Assembly (NCBI GenBank): GCA_902494875.1
Contig: CABUUO010000001.1
Coordinates: 248,001-312,000, forward strand
Direction: 5' to 3'
DNA from: an uncultured Pseudomonadota bacterium
GTDB taxonomy: Bacteria; Pseudomonadota; Alphaproteobacteria; RF32; CAG-239
DNA: 64,000 bases
The notes below the pieces were generated by a model. It saw only the letters and a program-made list of their open reading frames with translations, made no database searches and was not told the DNA's origin. A program made the position numbers and the translations under genes. Each line of letters opens with the position of its first letter. Within the stretch, counting starts at the first letter, position 1. Below, piece after piece: positions 35,850-46,438 of the stretch.

Positions 35850-37940
35850 ATGATGTTAGAAGCCAGATTACAAAAACTTCGCGATTTTACGCAACAAAGA
35901 GGTTTTCGTCGTTATCGAAAATCAATTGAAGACAGTCTTGTCAAATATTTTCGCGCCAATAAATTTTCTTTTGAAAAAAGAAGCGCGCATTTATTAAAAT
36001 TTATGTGCGAGCATGAAGATCCAATTGTTTTTCCCGAAGAAAAGATAACTTTTACCCGCACCTGCATTAATATTCCGCAATGGTTCAAAAATTCTGATTT
36101 AAAAAAACAACTGAACAAGAAAAAAGGCGATGAATTTTGGTCCACGGGAAACGTCTGTCCCGATTATGAAATTTTGCTCTCTCTGGGATTGGGAAACATC
36201 CGAGAAAAAGTATGCGGGTTATTGCAAAAAAATAAAGACCGAAAGAAGAAAGATTTTTGGGAAGCGGTTATAATTTCCATTGACGCCGTTCTCGACCTTG
36301 CCCGCCGCTACGCAATCTGCGCCGATGCGGTCGGCAATAAGACAATCGCCGCAATAATGAAAAAGGTTCCGCTCAAAGCACCGGAAAATTTTCATGAAGC
36401 GTTACAGTCCCTGCACTTCGTACACTCCATATTTTATCTGTCAGGAATGGCTCACATGGGATTGGGACGACTGGATCAATATTTATATCCGTTTTATAAA
36501 AATGATATTGAAAGCGGCGTATTGAAAAAGGAACAGGCCTTTAATCTTCTGGCCGAATTTTTTATTGCATTGAACAAAGATTCTGATCTGTATCCGGGCG
36601 TGCAACAGGGCGACAACGGACAAAGCCTGATGCTCGGCGGCTGCAAACAAGACGGAAGTTCCGCCGTCAACGAACTGACCTATCTTGTTATGCAGGTATC
36701 TAAAGAATTAAAGCTCATTGACCCCAAAATCAATCTCAGAGTGGATCGCAACACGCCGGAAGATCTGCTGGAACTCGGAAGCGAACTGACCAAAGTCGGT
36801 CTTGGATTTCCGCAGTATTCGAACGATGAAGCCGTTATCCCCGCTTTGGTGAAAAAAGGATACGATATTGAAGACGCCAGAAATTATACCGTGGCGGCGT
36901 GCTGGGAATTTATCATTCCGGGCAAAGGAATGGAAATTGTTAATCAGGGAGCATTGTCTTTCCCTTATGCCGTGGATGCCGCTTTTCGCAAAACGATGCA
37001 TTTTCCGTATTTGTTTTCAATGAAACGTCTGAAAAACAACATTCGCCAAAATATGAAAGAGCAGATTGTCAATATTCTGAAAAACAGAAATGTACGTATG
37101 CTTCCCGCTCCTTTTCTTTCCATATTTTTTGACGGAGCCGTCGATGCCGGCAAAGATGCCGTCTATTCTGCAAAATATCGCAATGTAGGCATCCACGGCG
37201 CAGGTTCAGCCAACGGAGCCGACGCTCTGACCGTGATTAAAACCTATGCGGAAAGAAAAGACATTGCCGGCCTTAAGGAACTGTTAAAAGCCAAAAAACA
37301 AAATTTTGAACACCAAGAAGAACTGCGGCGGCAATTGGCCGATATTATGCCCAAAACAGGAAACGACAACGATTTTGTCGATTCTGAACTTAAATTTTTA
37401 TTTGACGCTTATGCCGACTGCTGTGATGCTCTCTCAAACAAAAAGCGCCGTATTCGTCCCGGCAGCGGAACCGCCATGTACTATCTGTGGCTGACGGATA
37501 CAAACAACCGTTTTATTATTGAGCCAATCGTTAAGGCAACCGTTGACGGACGCAAAAAGGGCGATCCGTTGTCGACATCGTTAGCGCCCGCGCATGGCGT
37601 TAAAGTTGACGGGATCTTGAGCGTTTTGAAATCCTTTTCTAAGATTGACTATTCCCGCGTCATGAACGGCGGCCCGATTACGGTGGAACTCACGCCTTCC
37701 GTTTTTTCTTCTCAAGACGGAATTAAAAAAACGGCACAACTCATCAGATATTTTGTAATGCTCGGAAATCAGCAGCTGCAACTGAACGTACTGGATGTTG
37801 CCCAACTGGAAGACGCAGTAAAACATCCTGAACGCCACCGTAATCTGATTGTCAGAGTCTGGGGCTGGAGCGGTTATTTCTGCGAGCTGGCTCCGGAATA
37901 TCAACAACACGTTATTAACCGACATAAATATGCAATCTGA
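35850..37940 (+). CDS. Glycyl radical enzyme of unassigned substrate, in glycan locus
   Basis: 696 residues, shorter than pyruvate formate-lyase (~760) and most dehydratases (~790-850). The thiyl cysteine lies in NYTVAACWEFIIPG (Cys351, with Glu353 giving the C-x-E pair of the dehydratase/lyase type, but with AACWEF instead of the usual GCVE). The radical glycine lies in RVWGWSGYF (Gly672; Trp follows it where Tyr is usual). ATVDGRKKGDPLSTSLAP is the conserved strand before it. The C-x-E pair argues against pyruvate formate-lyase, which has two adjacent Cys. It needs anaerobic activation by the preceding gene product. I cannot assign a substrate; the flanking glycan genes suggest a sugar or polyol derivative. 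Confidence 0.9.
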   Translation: MMLEARLQKLRDFTQQRGFRRYRKSIEDSLVKYFRANKFSFEKRSAHLLKFMCEHEDPIVFPEEKITFTRTCINIPQWFKNSDLKKQLNKKKGDEFWSTGNVCPDYEILLSLGLGNIREKVCGLLQKNKDRKKKDFWEAVIISIDAVLDLARRYAICADAVGNKTIAAIMKKVPLKAPENFHEALQSLHFVHSIFYLSGMAHMGLGRLDQYLYPFYKNDIESGVLKKEQAFNLLAEFFIALNKDSDLYPGVQQGDNGQSLMLGGCKQDGSSAVNELTYLVMQVSKELKLIDPKINLRVDRNTPEDLLELGSELTKVGLGFPQYSNDEAVIPALVKKGYDIEDARNYTVAACWEFIIPGKGMEIVNQGALSFPYAVDAAFRKTMHFPYLFSMKRLKNNIRQNMKEQIVNILKNRNVRMLPAPFLSIFFDGAVDAGKDAVYSAKYRNVGIHGAGSANGADALTVIKTYAERKDIAGLKELLKAKKQNFEHQEELRRQLADIMPKTGNDNDFVDSELKFLFDAYADCCDALSNKKRRIRPGSGTAMYYLWLTDTNNRFIIEPIVKATVDGRKKGDPLSTSLAPAHGVKVDGILSVLKSFSKIDYSRVMNGGPITVELTPSVFSSQDGIKKTAQLIRYFVMLGNQQLQLNVLDVAQLEDAVKHPERHRNLIVRVWGWSGYFCELAPEYQQHVINRHKYAI

Positions 37941-37950
37941 GGAGCAAAAC

Positions 37951-39045
37951 ATGCCAAAAATCTCAATCGTTGTTCCGATTTATAACGTTGAAAAATATCT
38001 TCATCAGTGCGTGGACAGCATTTTGGCACAAACGCTCAAAGATATTGAAGTTATTCTGGTAGATGACGGCAGCCCGGACAAATGTCCGCAGATTTGCGAT
38101 GAATATGCCGACAAAGACAAGCGCGTCCGGGTCATTCATCAGCCCAACGGCGGTTACGGCAAAGCCGTAAACAACGGCATTGCCACCGCGACGGGAGATT
38201 ATATCGGCATTGTCGAATCCGACGACTGGATTGAACCAAATATGTATGAAAAGCTTTATGCCAGTGCCGAGAAATTTGGTTCCGATATGGTCAAATGCCG
38301 TTTTTATAATTTCGATTCTTTCCGCAATCCGCAAGATAAAAGTTACGGAAGGAAAAAATATCAGCTGCAGAACATTGTTCCCAATGACAGAGCCTTTGAT
38401 ATTTTTGACTACCCGCTTCTGCTTGCCTATCATTCTTCCGTATGGGCGGCTTTATACAAAAAGGATTTCATTCGGAAGCTGAAATTTCAGGAAACCCGTT
38501 CCGCCGCATATCAGGATTTTCCTTTTACAATGATTGCTTTGGTAAAGGCCGCCAAAATTTCCGCCGTTTATGACGAACTTCTGCATTACCGTCAGGAAGA
38601 AGGAAACGCCTCTTCCACCCGCCGAACGGATCAGCGCCTGATCGTTATGGCCGAACAGGCGCTTTATGCCCGGCAGGAACTGAAAAAGCTTGGGGTCTTT
38701 GACAGGCTTAAAGAAGAGTTTTATCTGCACGTGTGGGGAGCTAATTACGGCTTTTACGAAGCGATTGACGCTGAATATAAAAAAGCTTACTTCGACAAGC
38801 TGCATGAAGTTTTTCGCGAACTGAAAGATGATGTTTCTTTCAAATTCAAACATTTGAAAAAGCACAAAAAACTTATAAAAGCCTTTATTGACGGCGACTT
38901 TGTTTCTGCTCAGAAACTGTTTGAAAACAGCCAAAATAAAAAGATTACGCTTTTTGGTATACCGTTATTTCGCAAAATAAAAAACGGAAATATCAAATCT
39001 TATTATCTGGGACCGGTCAAAATCTTTTCCAAACTGAAAAACTGA
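37951..39045 (+). CDS. Family 2 glycosyltransferase
   Basis: 364 residues. Standard GT2 opening ISIVVPIYNVEKYLHQCVDS, VILVDDGSPDKCPQICDEYA, and the metal site GIVESDDWIEPNMYE. LAYHSSVWAALYKKDF is the acceptor-side W motif. The C-terminal ~120 residues are helical, with a basic end. Start chosen at the ATG at 37951, 10 bases after the stop of the glycyl radical enzyme and preceded by GAGGAG; an upstream in-frame start would overlap that gene deeply. It is part of the same operon. Confidence 0.93.
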   Translation: MPKISIVVPIYNVEKYLHQCVDSILAQTLKDIEVILVDDGSPDKCPQICDEYADKDKRVRVIHQPNGGYGKAVNNGIATATGDYIGIVESDDWIEPNMYEKLYASAEKFGSDMVKCRFYNFDSFRNPQDKSYGRKKYQLQNIVPNDRAFDIFDYPLLLAYHSSVWAALYKKDFIRKLKFQETRSAAYQDFPFTMIALVKAAKISAVYDELLHYRQEEGNASSTRRTDQRLIVMAEQALYARQELKKLGVFDRLKEEFYLHVWGANYGFYEAIDAEYKKAYFDKLHEVFRELKDDVSFKFKHLKKHKKLIKAFIDGDFVSAQKLFENSQNKKITLFGIPLFRKIKNGNIKSYYLGPVKIFSKLKN

Positions 39046-39053
39046 GGCGTAAT

Positions 39054-39932
39054 ATGGCTTATTTTGTTGTTTGGCTGCAAAAACAGATTATCCGCCTGGC
39101 GGCAATGTTCATTCGTTCGTCCAAACAAAAACGCAAACGTTTTTTGAAAGAGAAAACGACCAAAGCGGAAAAAAAATACCTGTCCCGTTATCTGGAAATT
39201 TTGAATCATCTGTTTCCGCTGCCGCCGGCCAAATGCGACGGCAATTGCTTATTTGTATGCTGGTGGCAAGGCATGGAACAAGCTCCCGATATCGTAAAAA
39301 AATGTATTCTTAATATGAAAAAATACGTTGCGGACAGGGAAATCGTCATCATTACGCAGCAAAACATCAACCGTTATGCAGATATTCCCCAATATATTTT
39401 TGAAAAGCACAAACAGGGAAAAATTTCCAATACGCAGCTTTCCGATATCATCCGGGTTTGTCTGCTGGCACAAAACGGCGGAATGTGGATTGACTCGACT
39501 GTTTTGCTGACAGCCCCGCTTCCCGACAAAATCAGACAGGCGGATTTTTTCGCCTTTCATGCCAATTATCACCTGAAAAACAACAGCTGGCTTTTGTCTT
39601 CCCGGCGTTCAGATCTGCTGATGGTCAATATGCGTTCGCTTATGCTTGCCTATTGGAAGGCAGAAAACAGGCAACTTAACTATTTTCTTTACCATCTGTT
39701 CTTTGATCTAATGACCGAAAACAATGCTCCGGCAGCAGCTCAATGGGCAAAAACGCCGGTACTGTGGGACACCGACTGTTATGATATCGAACATAACCTG
39801 CTGAAAACGTTTGATATCGGTTTATGGAACAAAATCTGCGCCCAAACCTCCGTTCATAAACTTAATTACAAATATGATAAGCACATAAATATCCAAAATA
39901 CATTTTTGGAACATGTGCTTAAAAACGTTTAA
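39054..39932 (+). CDS. Capsular polysaccharide synthesis protein (glycosyltransferase with DXD-type motif)
   Basis: 292 residues. A hydrophobic/basic N-terminus is followed by GNCLFVCWWQGMEQAPDIVKKC and SDIIRVCLLAQNGGMWIDSTVLLT, the latter holding the G-G-x-W-I-D signature of the capsular-synthesis/Gly_transf_sug group. HANYHLKNNSWLLSSRRS continues the family pattern. It is probably a hexosyltransferase ending the locus on this strand. Its last 14 bases overlap the convergent family 4 glycosyltransferase gene, so the two stop codons are embedded in each other. Confidence 0.88.
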   Translation: MAYFVVWLQKQIIRLAAMFIRSSKQKRKRFLKEKTTKAEKKYLSRYLEILNHLFPLPPAKCDGNCLFVCWWQGMEQAPDIVKKCILNMKKYVADREIVIITQQNINRYADIPQYIFEKHKQGKISNTQLSDIIRVCLLAQNGGMWIDSTVLLTAPLPDKIRQADFFAFHANYHLKNNSWLLSSRRSDLLMVNMRSLMLAYWKAENRQLNYFLYHLFFDLMTENNAPAAAQWAKTPVLWDTDCYDIEHNLLKTFDIGLWNKICAQTSVHKLNYKYDKHINIQNTFLEHVLKNV

Positions 39933-41058
39933 GCAGTAATTGGTTGACCAGTTCTGCCCATTGGTTCCAGATTATATCCGGCGCATAGGCTTTCATGTCT
40001 TCGTGCGCGCGAGAACCATATTCAACACGCTTTTCCCGGGAGCTCATCAGTTCGCGCAAGCCGGCGGCCAGAGCATCAATGTTTTCATCAACCAGAAGAC
40101 CGTTGCGGCCGTCTCTTACCAGCTCGTTGACCGCACTTGCGGTCTTGAAGCCGACGACAGGCAGACCGCAGGACATCGCCTCAGTCATAGCCAGCGGAAA
40201 GCCTTCAAAAGTGCTGGTAATCACAAAGATGTCGGCATTTTTATAGACTTCCATAATTTTGTCCGTCGTTCCCATAAAAACTACGCGGCCGACCAAATTA
40301 TAACGCAGAACCAAAGCCTCCATTTTCCGTGCATATTCTTCCGACGCGCCGCCGCCCCAAAACTCAACCGTCCATTCAGGAAAATCTTCAGCAAGACGGC
40401 CAAAGGCTTCCAGAAGCAGATGCGGTCGTTTTTGATGCGGATCCATCCGTGAAACATAGACAAGTTTATACTTGGGGTCGTTCAGGCGGGCAACATCTTC
40501 ATCCTTAACCGCCGGCACCGCATTGGGAATGACCACGACATTGGCCTTTGGCAGGCGCGAACGTATCTGCCCCACATAGCCCGGCAGCAAAACCTGTATT
40601 GCCGCAATATTGCGCAACAAAAACAAATTAAGCCGATAATTGAATCTTTTCATTTTCTGGAAATAAAAATCAGGGTAGCAATGCTGCATTAAAATTATCG
40701 GTGTTTTTACGCGTTGCAAAAACTTAATGCGATATACGTCAGAAACAAAAAAGCAAACAATGATATCGGGCTTTTCTCTTTCTAAAAACCGCCTCAGACG
40801 AAACGATGCCGGAATGAAGCGGCGCGCCAGCCAAGTGCCAGCATCTTTCAGCAGATTTCCGGTTCTGGCAGAGAGATTGCAAAAGCGGACATTCTGATCC
40901 AGTTTATAAAAAGGCGTGCCTTTGCGAAACTCGTCGCAAACGGTTAAAACTTCAAAACCGCGCGACGACAAGGCGTTGCTCATATTGCACAACACCTTTT
41001 CTGCACCGCCGGAAGAATTGACGACGCTCCGCCCCTGAAACAGCATTATTTTTGTCAT
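39919..41058 (-). CDS. Family 4 glycosyltransferase
   Basis: 379 residues from the preferred ATG at 41058, preceded by AAAGG; a start 30 bases upstream is open but less likely. GT-B fold: the N-terminal half includes RSVVNSSGGAEKVLCNMSNAL, and the C-terminal half has LVYVSRMDPHQKRPHLLLEA, VVFMGTTDKIMEVYKNADIF and TSTFEGFPLAMTEAMSCGLPVVG with the E-x7-E catalytic pair. It uses a nucleotide-sugar donor at the inner membrane surface. It is convergent with the second glycan locus and separated from atpC by a terminator. Confidence 0.92.
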   Translation of the reverse strand: MTKIMLFQGRSVVNSSGGAEKVLCNMSNALSSRGFEVLTVCDEFRKGTPFYKLDQNVRFCNLSARTGNLLKDAGTWLARRFIPASFRLRRFLEREKPDIIVCFFVSDVYRIKFLQRVKTPIILMQHCYPDFYFQKMKRFNYRLNLFLLRNIAAIQVLLPGYVGQIRSRLPKANVVVIPNAVPAVKDEDVARLNDPKYKLVYVSRMDPHQKRPHLLLEAFGRLAEDFPEWTVEFWGGGASEEYARKMEALVLRYNLVGRVVFMGTTDKIMEVYKNADIFVITSTFEGFPLAMTEAMSCGLPVVGFKTASAVNELVRDGRNGLLVDENIDALAAGLRELMSSREKRVEYGSRAHEDMKAYAPDIIWNQWAELVNQLLLKRF

Positions 41059-41134
41059 TTGCCGACCTTTATATAATATATTATCCATTATATAAAGACT
41101 GAGCCGAAATAAAAGATTTTTTATGCGTTTTGTG

Positions 41135-41165
41135 TAAAAAAAATCCTCCGTCAGGCGGAGGATTT
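41135..41165 (-). terminator. Intrinsic terminator of the atp operon
   Basis: AAATCCTCCG and CGGAGGATTT form a perfect 10-bp stem with a 5-base loop; the A8 run at 41136-41143 gives the U-tract on the - strand. It lies just past the atpC stop. Confidence 0.92.
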
Positions 41166-41171
41166 TTACTT

Positions 41172-41549
41172 TCAGCGATTTATCAACTTTAACTCGTCAA
41201 TCACCATCTGGTAAAAGGCTTTGTCTTCATTATGCAGCGCATCGTCACGCTTTCGCTCGGCTTTTGCAATGTCTATGGTATCCACGGAAAACACCTTTTC
41301 GGCCGAAATAGCACAGCGGTTGCGGGCAACATCAGCTAATCCGCCTTTAACAAAATATTTTTCGAGCGGCTTCAGATGATTGTCCAAAATCTGGACAATA
41401 CCGTTGCGCAGCAGAAACATCGTCGGCGCACGGTCGGGAAGAATGGTCACGTCTCCCTTTACCGCGGGTATGACTACCGCCGCAACTTTCTGCGTGCTGT
41501 ATACCTTGTACGGACGGGATATTCTGAAAAGTATTTCTTTGCTAATCAT
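41172..41549 (-). CDS. atpC: ATP synthase F1 epsilon subunit
   Basis: 125 residues, with the N-terminal beta-sandwich (VYSTQKVAAVVIPAVKGDVTILPDRAPTMF) and C-terminal helices (VDTIDIAKAERKRDDALH). The subunit couples rotation and regulates hydrolysis. It is the last gene of the operon, 63 bases after atpD. Ordinary length for the family. Confidence 0.92.
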   Translation of the reverse strand: MISKEILFRISRPYKVYSTQKVAAVVIPAVKGDVTILPDRAPTMFLLRNGIVQILDNHLKPLEKYFVKGGLADVARNRCAISAEKVFSVDTIDIAKAERKRDDALHNEDKAFYQMVIDELKLINR

Positions 41550-41612
41550 TTTCGTTCCTAAATTCCTTATAATACGCTTCGATGTTTTTCTGCTTTCAAA
41601 ACAACATATTCT

Positions 41613-43265
<1,653 letters not shown>

Positions 43266-43271
43266 CTACTA

Positions 43272-44192
43272 TCAAAGCGCTTCTGCACCTGAAATAATCT
43301 CAATCAGTTCCGTCGTAATCGCAGTTTGACGGATCCGGTTGTATTTTATCGTCAGCTTATTAATCATTTCTTCGGCATTTCTGGTTGCATTGTCCATGGA
43401 CGTCATTCTGGCACCATGTTCAGATGCCTGAGAATGTACAATGGCTTGAAAGATAGAACCGCGGAAAATAAGTGGAAGCAATCCTTCCAGAAGTTCCATT
43501 TTACCGGGTTCATAATCGTAAAAAGCACCGCGGACAACATTGGTCGGAATATGGAGCCGGTTATACTCATAATCTTCAATTTTAACCGGAAGCAGAGGCC
43601 CGACTTTCACTTCGCGATTGATGGCCGAACGAAAATGGCTGACAACAACCTCACAAACATCAATTTCACCTTTATTGTAAGCGTCAAGAATATAATAGCC
43701 GATGTCAGAGGCTTCATAATATTTTGCGCCTTTGGAAGACACACCTTCCTTAGTCCCGACAATCAAGTCGGCATATTTTCTTTTTAAAATATCCCGGCCT
43801 TTTTTGCCGACGCAGTAAACAAACACCTCCTTGCCTTCCGCCTTGAGCTCGTCAATCCGGCGCGCAGCTTCTTTGGCAACATTGGCATTATAGCTGCCGC
43901 AAAGTCCGCGATCGGAAGTAAAAACCAGAAGCAGATATTTTTTATCGTTGCCGGTTCCGCGCATCAGACGCGGGTAGACAAAACTGACGCCGGTCGCCTT
44001 CTCCTGCTGCTTCAGTTCAAAAAGGACACGGTTTGCGGAAGCCAGAATATTATGGGTATAAAATTCTGACTTCGCAATCAAACCCTGAGATTTACGCAGC
44101 CGGGCAGCAGCAACCATCTTCATTGCAGAAGTGATCTTCTGGGTAGATTTTATGGTTCCGATACGAGTTCTTAACTCTTTTAGTCCTGCCAT
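43272..44192 (-). CDS. atpG: ATP synthase F1 gamma subunit
   Basis: 306 residues. The N-terminal coiled-coil helix begins MAGLKELRTRIGTIKSTQKIT, the middle has TSDRGLCGSYNANVAKEA, and the C-terminal helix ends NRIRQTAITTELIEIISGAEAL: all standard. It is the rotor shaft connecting F1 and Fo. It lies 24 bases before atpD and 9 bases after atpA, in the normal HAGDC order. Confidence 0.96.
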   Translation of the reverse strand: MAGLKELRTRIGTIKSTQKITSAMKMVAAARLRKSQGLIAKSEFYTHNILASANRVLFELKQQEKATGVSFVYPRLMRGTGNDKKYLLLVFTSDRGLCGSYNANVAKEAARRIDELKAEGKEVFVYCVGKKGRDILKRKYADLIVGTKEGVSSKGAKYYEASDIGYYILDAYNKGEIDVCEVVVSHFRSAINREVKVGPLLPVKIEDYEYNRLHIPTNVVRGAFYDYEPGKMELLEGLLPLIFRGSIFQAIVHSQASEHGARMTSMDNATRNAEEMINKLTIKYNRIRQTAITTELIEIISGAEAL

Positions 44193-44201
44193 TTTCTCTC
44201 C

Positions 44202-45752
44202 CTAAGCCGCTTTTTCGCTTTCGATAAACTCATTTAAGAAATTATCATAAAACTCGGCTAATTTCTTATCCAGTTCTTCCGATATCTCCTTCTTCTCCCG
44301 GATTTCCTTGAGATACTGAGGATGGTTGGCCTTCATGTCCGTCAGAGCCTTTTTCTCAAAGGCACCGACTTCTTTCAGTTCAATTTTATCCAAGTAGCCT
44401 CTGACACCGGCATAGATAGCGACGACTTCCTCTTCAACAGGCAGCGGATGATACTGGGGCTGCTTCAAAAGTTCAGTCAGACGGGCACCACGAGCCAACA
44501 GATTCTGGGTTGCGGCATCCAAATCAGAAGCGAACTGGGCAAAAGAAGCCATCTCGCGATACTGTGCCAGTTCAAGTTTGATTTTGCCGGCCACCTGCTT
44601 CATGGCCTTAATCTGCGCGGCCGAGCCTACGCGGCTGACCGAGATGCCGACATTGACCGCCGGACGAATACCCTGATAGAACAAACCGGTTTCAAGGAAT
44701 ATCTGACCGTCGGTAATAGAAATGACGTTGGTCGGAATATACGCAGAAACATCACCGGCCTGGGTTTCAATTACCGGAAGCGCCGTCAAAGAACCGCCGC
44801 CGAGTTCATCGTTCATTTTAGCGGCGCGTTCCAGCAAACGCGAGTGCAGATAGAAGACGTCACCCGGATAAGCTTCGCGCCCGGGCGGACGACGGAGCAG
44901 CAGAGACATCTGGCGATAGGCCGTTGCCTGTTTGGTCAGGTCATCATAAAAAATAACGGCGTTCATTCCGTTATCGCGAAAATATTCGCCCATTGCACAG
45001 CCTGAATACGGCGCGATAAACTGCATCGGCGCCGGATCGGAAGCCGTGGCGGCGACCACGATGGTGTAATCCATAGCGCCGTTGTCCCGCAGCGTTTTAA
45101 CCACCTGAGCCACCGTAGAGCGCTTTTGACCGACGGCTACATATATGCAATATAATTTTTCTTTTTCAGACTTTGCCTGTTCGTTGATACGTTTCTGATT
45201 AAGAATCGTATCAATAATGATTGCCGTCTTGCCGGTCTGGCGGTCGCCGATAATCAGTTCGCGCTGCCCGCGACCGATAGGCACCAGAGAGTCAACAATT
45301 TTCAAACCGGTCTGCATCGGTTCATACACGCTGCGGCGCGCAATAATACCCGGAGCCTTAACCTCCGACAGACTGAATTCGTCTGAACCAATCGGCCCAT
45401 TGCCGTCAATCGGTTCACCCAAGGCATCGACTACGCGGCCCAGCAGTTTTTTGCCGACCGGAACGCTGACAATTTTATCGGTACGTTTTACAGTATCGCC
45501 TTCCTTAATATTTTGGTCGGAACCAAAGATAACGACGCCGACATTGTCTTCTTCCAAGTTAAGGGCCATACCTTTTACGCCGCTGTCAAATTCAACGAGC
45601 TCGCCGGCCTGAACTTTTTCAAGTCCATAGATACGGGCAATACCATCACCGACAGACAAAACCTTTCCCACTTCCGAAACGTCGATATTAACGTCGGACT
45701 TGGCAATTTTATCTTTGATGATGGAAGATATTTCGCTTGCGTGTACAGACAT
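44202..45752 (-). CDS. atpA: ATP synthase F1 alpha subunit
   Basis: 516 residues, the usual length. Walker [16 protein letters not shown], the alpha signature [17 protein letters not shown], and the beginning [15 protein letters not shown] are all normal. It is the non-catalytic nucleotide-binding subunit. Its ATG overlaps the TAA of atpH by one base (TAATG), so translation is coupled. Confidence 0.97.
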   Translation of the reverse strand: MSVHASEISSIIKDKIAKSDVNIDVSEVGKVLSVGDGIARIYGLEKVQAGELVEFDSGVKGMALNLEEDNVGVVIFGSDQNIKEGDTVKRTDKIVSVPVGKKLLGRVVDALGEPIDGNGPIGSDEFSLSEVKAPGIIARRSVYEPMQTGLKIVDSLVPIGRGQRELIIGDRQTGKTAIIIDTILNQKRINEQAKSEKEKLYCIYVAVGQKRSTVAQVVKTLRDNGAMDYTIVVAATASDPAPMQFIAPYSGCAMGEYFRDNGMNAVIFYDDLTKQATAYRQMSLLLRRPPGREAYPGDVFYLHSRLLERAAKMNDELGGGSLTALPVIETQAGDVSAYIPTNVISITDGQIFLETGLFYQGIRPAVNVGISVSRVGSAAQIKAMKQVAGKIKLELAQYREMASFAQFASDLDAATQNLLARGARLTELLKQPQYHPLPVEEEVVAIYAGVRGYLDKIELKEVGAFEKKALTDMKANHPQYLKEIREKKEISEELDKKLAEFYDNFLNEFIESEKAA

Positions 45753-46324
45753 TATTGTCCACCTTTCATCATTATTTCCAAACGATTTAATTTACCAGAA
45801 ACAGAATCATCAATCATATTCGAGCCATAGCTTACCCTTAATCCGCCCAAAAGATCAGGATTAAGAACATAATTAACCACAACTTTTTTTCCGAGTTTCT
45901 TTTCCAGAACCGAAACCAGCTTTTTATCCTGAGCTGCGCTCAGTTTTTTTGCAGACTGAACCTCCACCTCTTCGACATTATGCCTTTCATAATACAGGCG
46001 GACAAAAGCCTCCAAGATAAGCTTAAATTCGGCAAAACGGTTATTATCGGCAATCACGTCCAAGCAGCCGAGCGTTTCGTCGGAAACCTTCAGCCGGGCA
46101 GCAATCTCTTTCAGCGCCGATTTTTTTGAATCCAACTCCCATAAAGGATTGGTAAAATATTTAACGAAGTCTTTGTCTTCCGCGACGATTTTCAGCAGCG
46201 TCAGAACATCTGCATGAACCCTGGCTACGGCTTTTTTTGCTTCTGCCGCTTCATACAAAGCTAAAGAATAAATTGAGGCGATTTTTGTCTTAGAATCTTT
46301 TTTCAATTTTCTTACTCTACTCAA
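45752..46324 (-). CDS. atpH: ATP synthase F1 delta subunit (non-ATG start)
   Basis: 190 residues. [20 protein letters not shown] at the N-terminus and [29 protein letters not shown] at the C-terminus are the two conserved ends of the delta subunit (OSCP homologue), which holds F1 to the stator. No Met codon occurs in the first 170 codons, so a TTG start is needed; TTG at 46324 fits, with a second candidate TTG six codons later. The leader shows no clear Shine-Dalgarno sequence. It is the first gene of the atpHAGDC operon, 114 bases after priA; that gap may hold the atp promoter. Confidence 0.93.
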   Translation of the reverse strand: MSRVRKLKKDSKTKIASIYSLALYEAAEAKKAVARVHADVLTLLKIVAEDKDFVKYFTNPLWELDSKKSALKEIAARLKVSDETLGCLDVIADNNRFAEFKLILEAFVRLYYERHNVEEVEVQSAKKLSAAQDKKLVSVLEKKLGKKVVVNYVLNPDLLGGLRVSYGSNMIDDSVSGKLNRLEIMMKGGQ

Positions 46325-46438
46325 ATATTTTTAATGCAGTCATACTAGCCAACAATTAGTTTCTAATTTATTAAGAAGTTTTAAAAATATTCAACAAAAA
46401 CTTCATCTCAGGTATGTAAAGGGCTGTTTTTAAAATCT

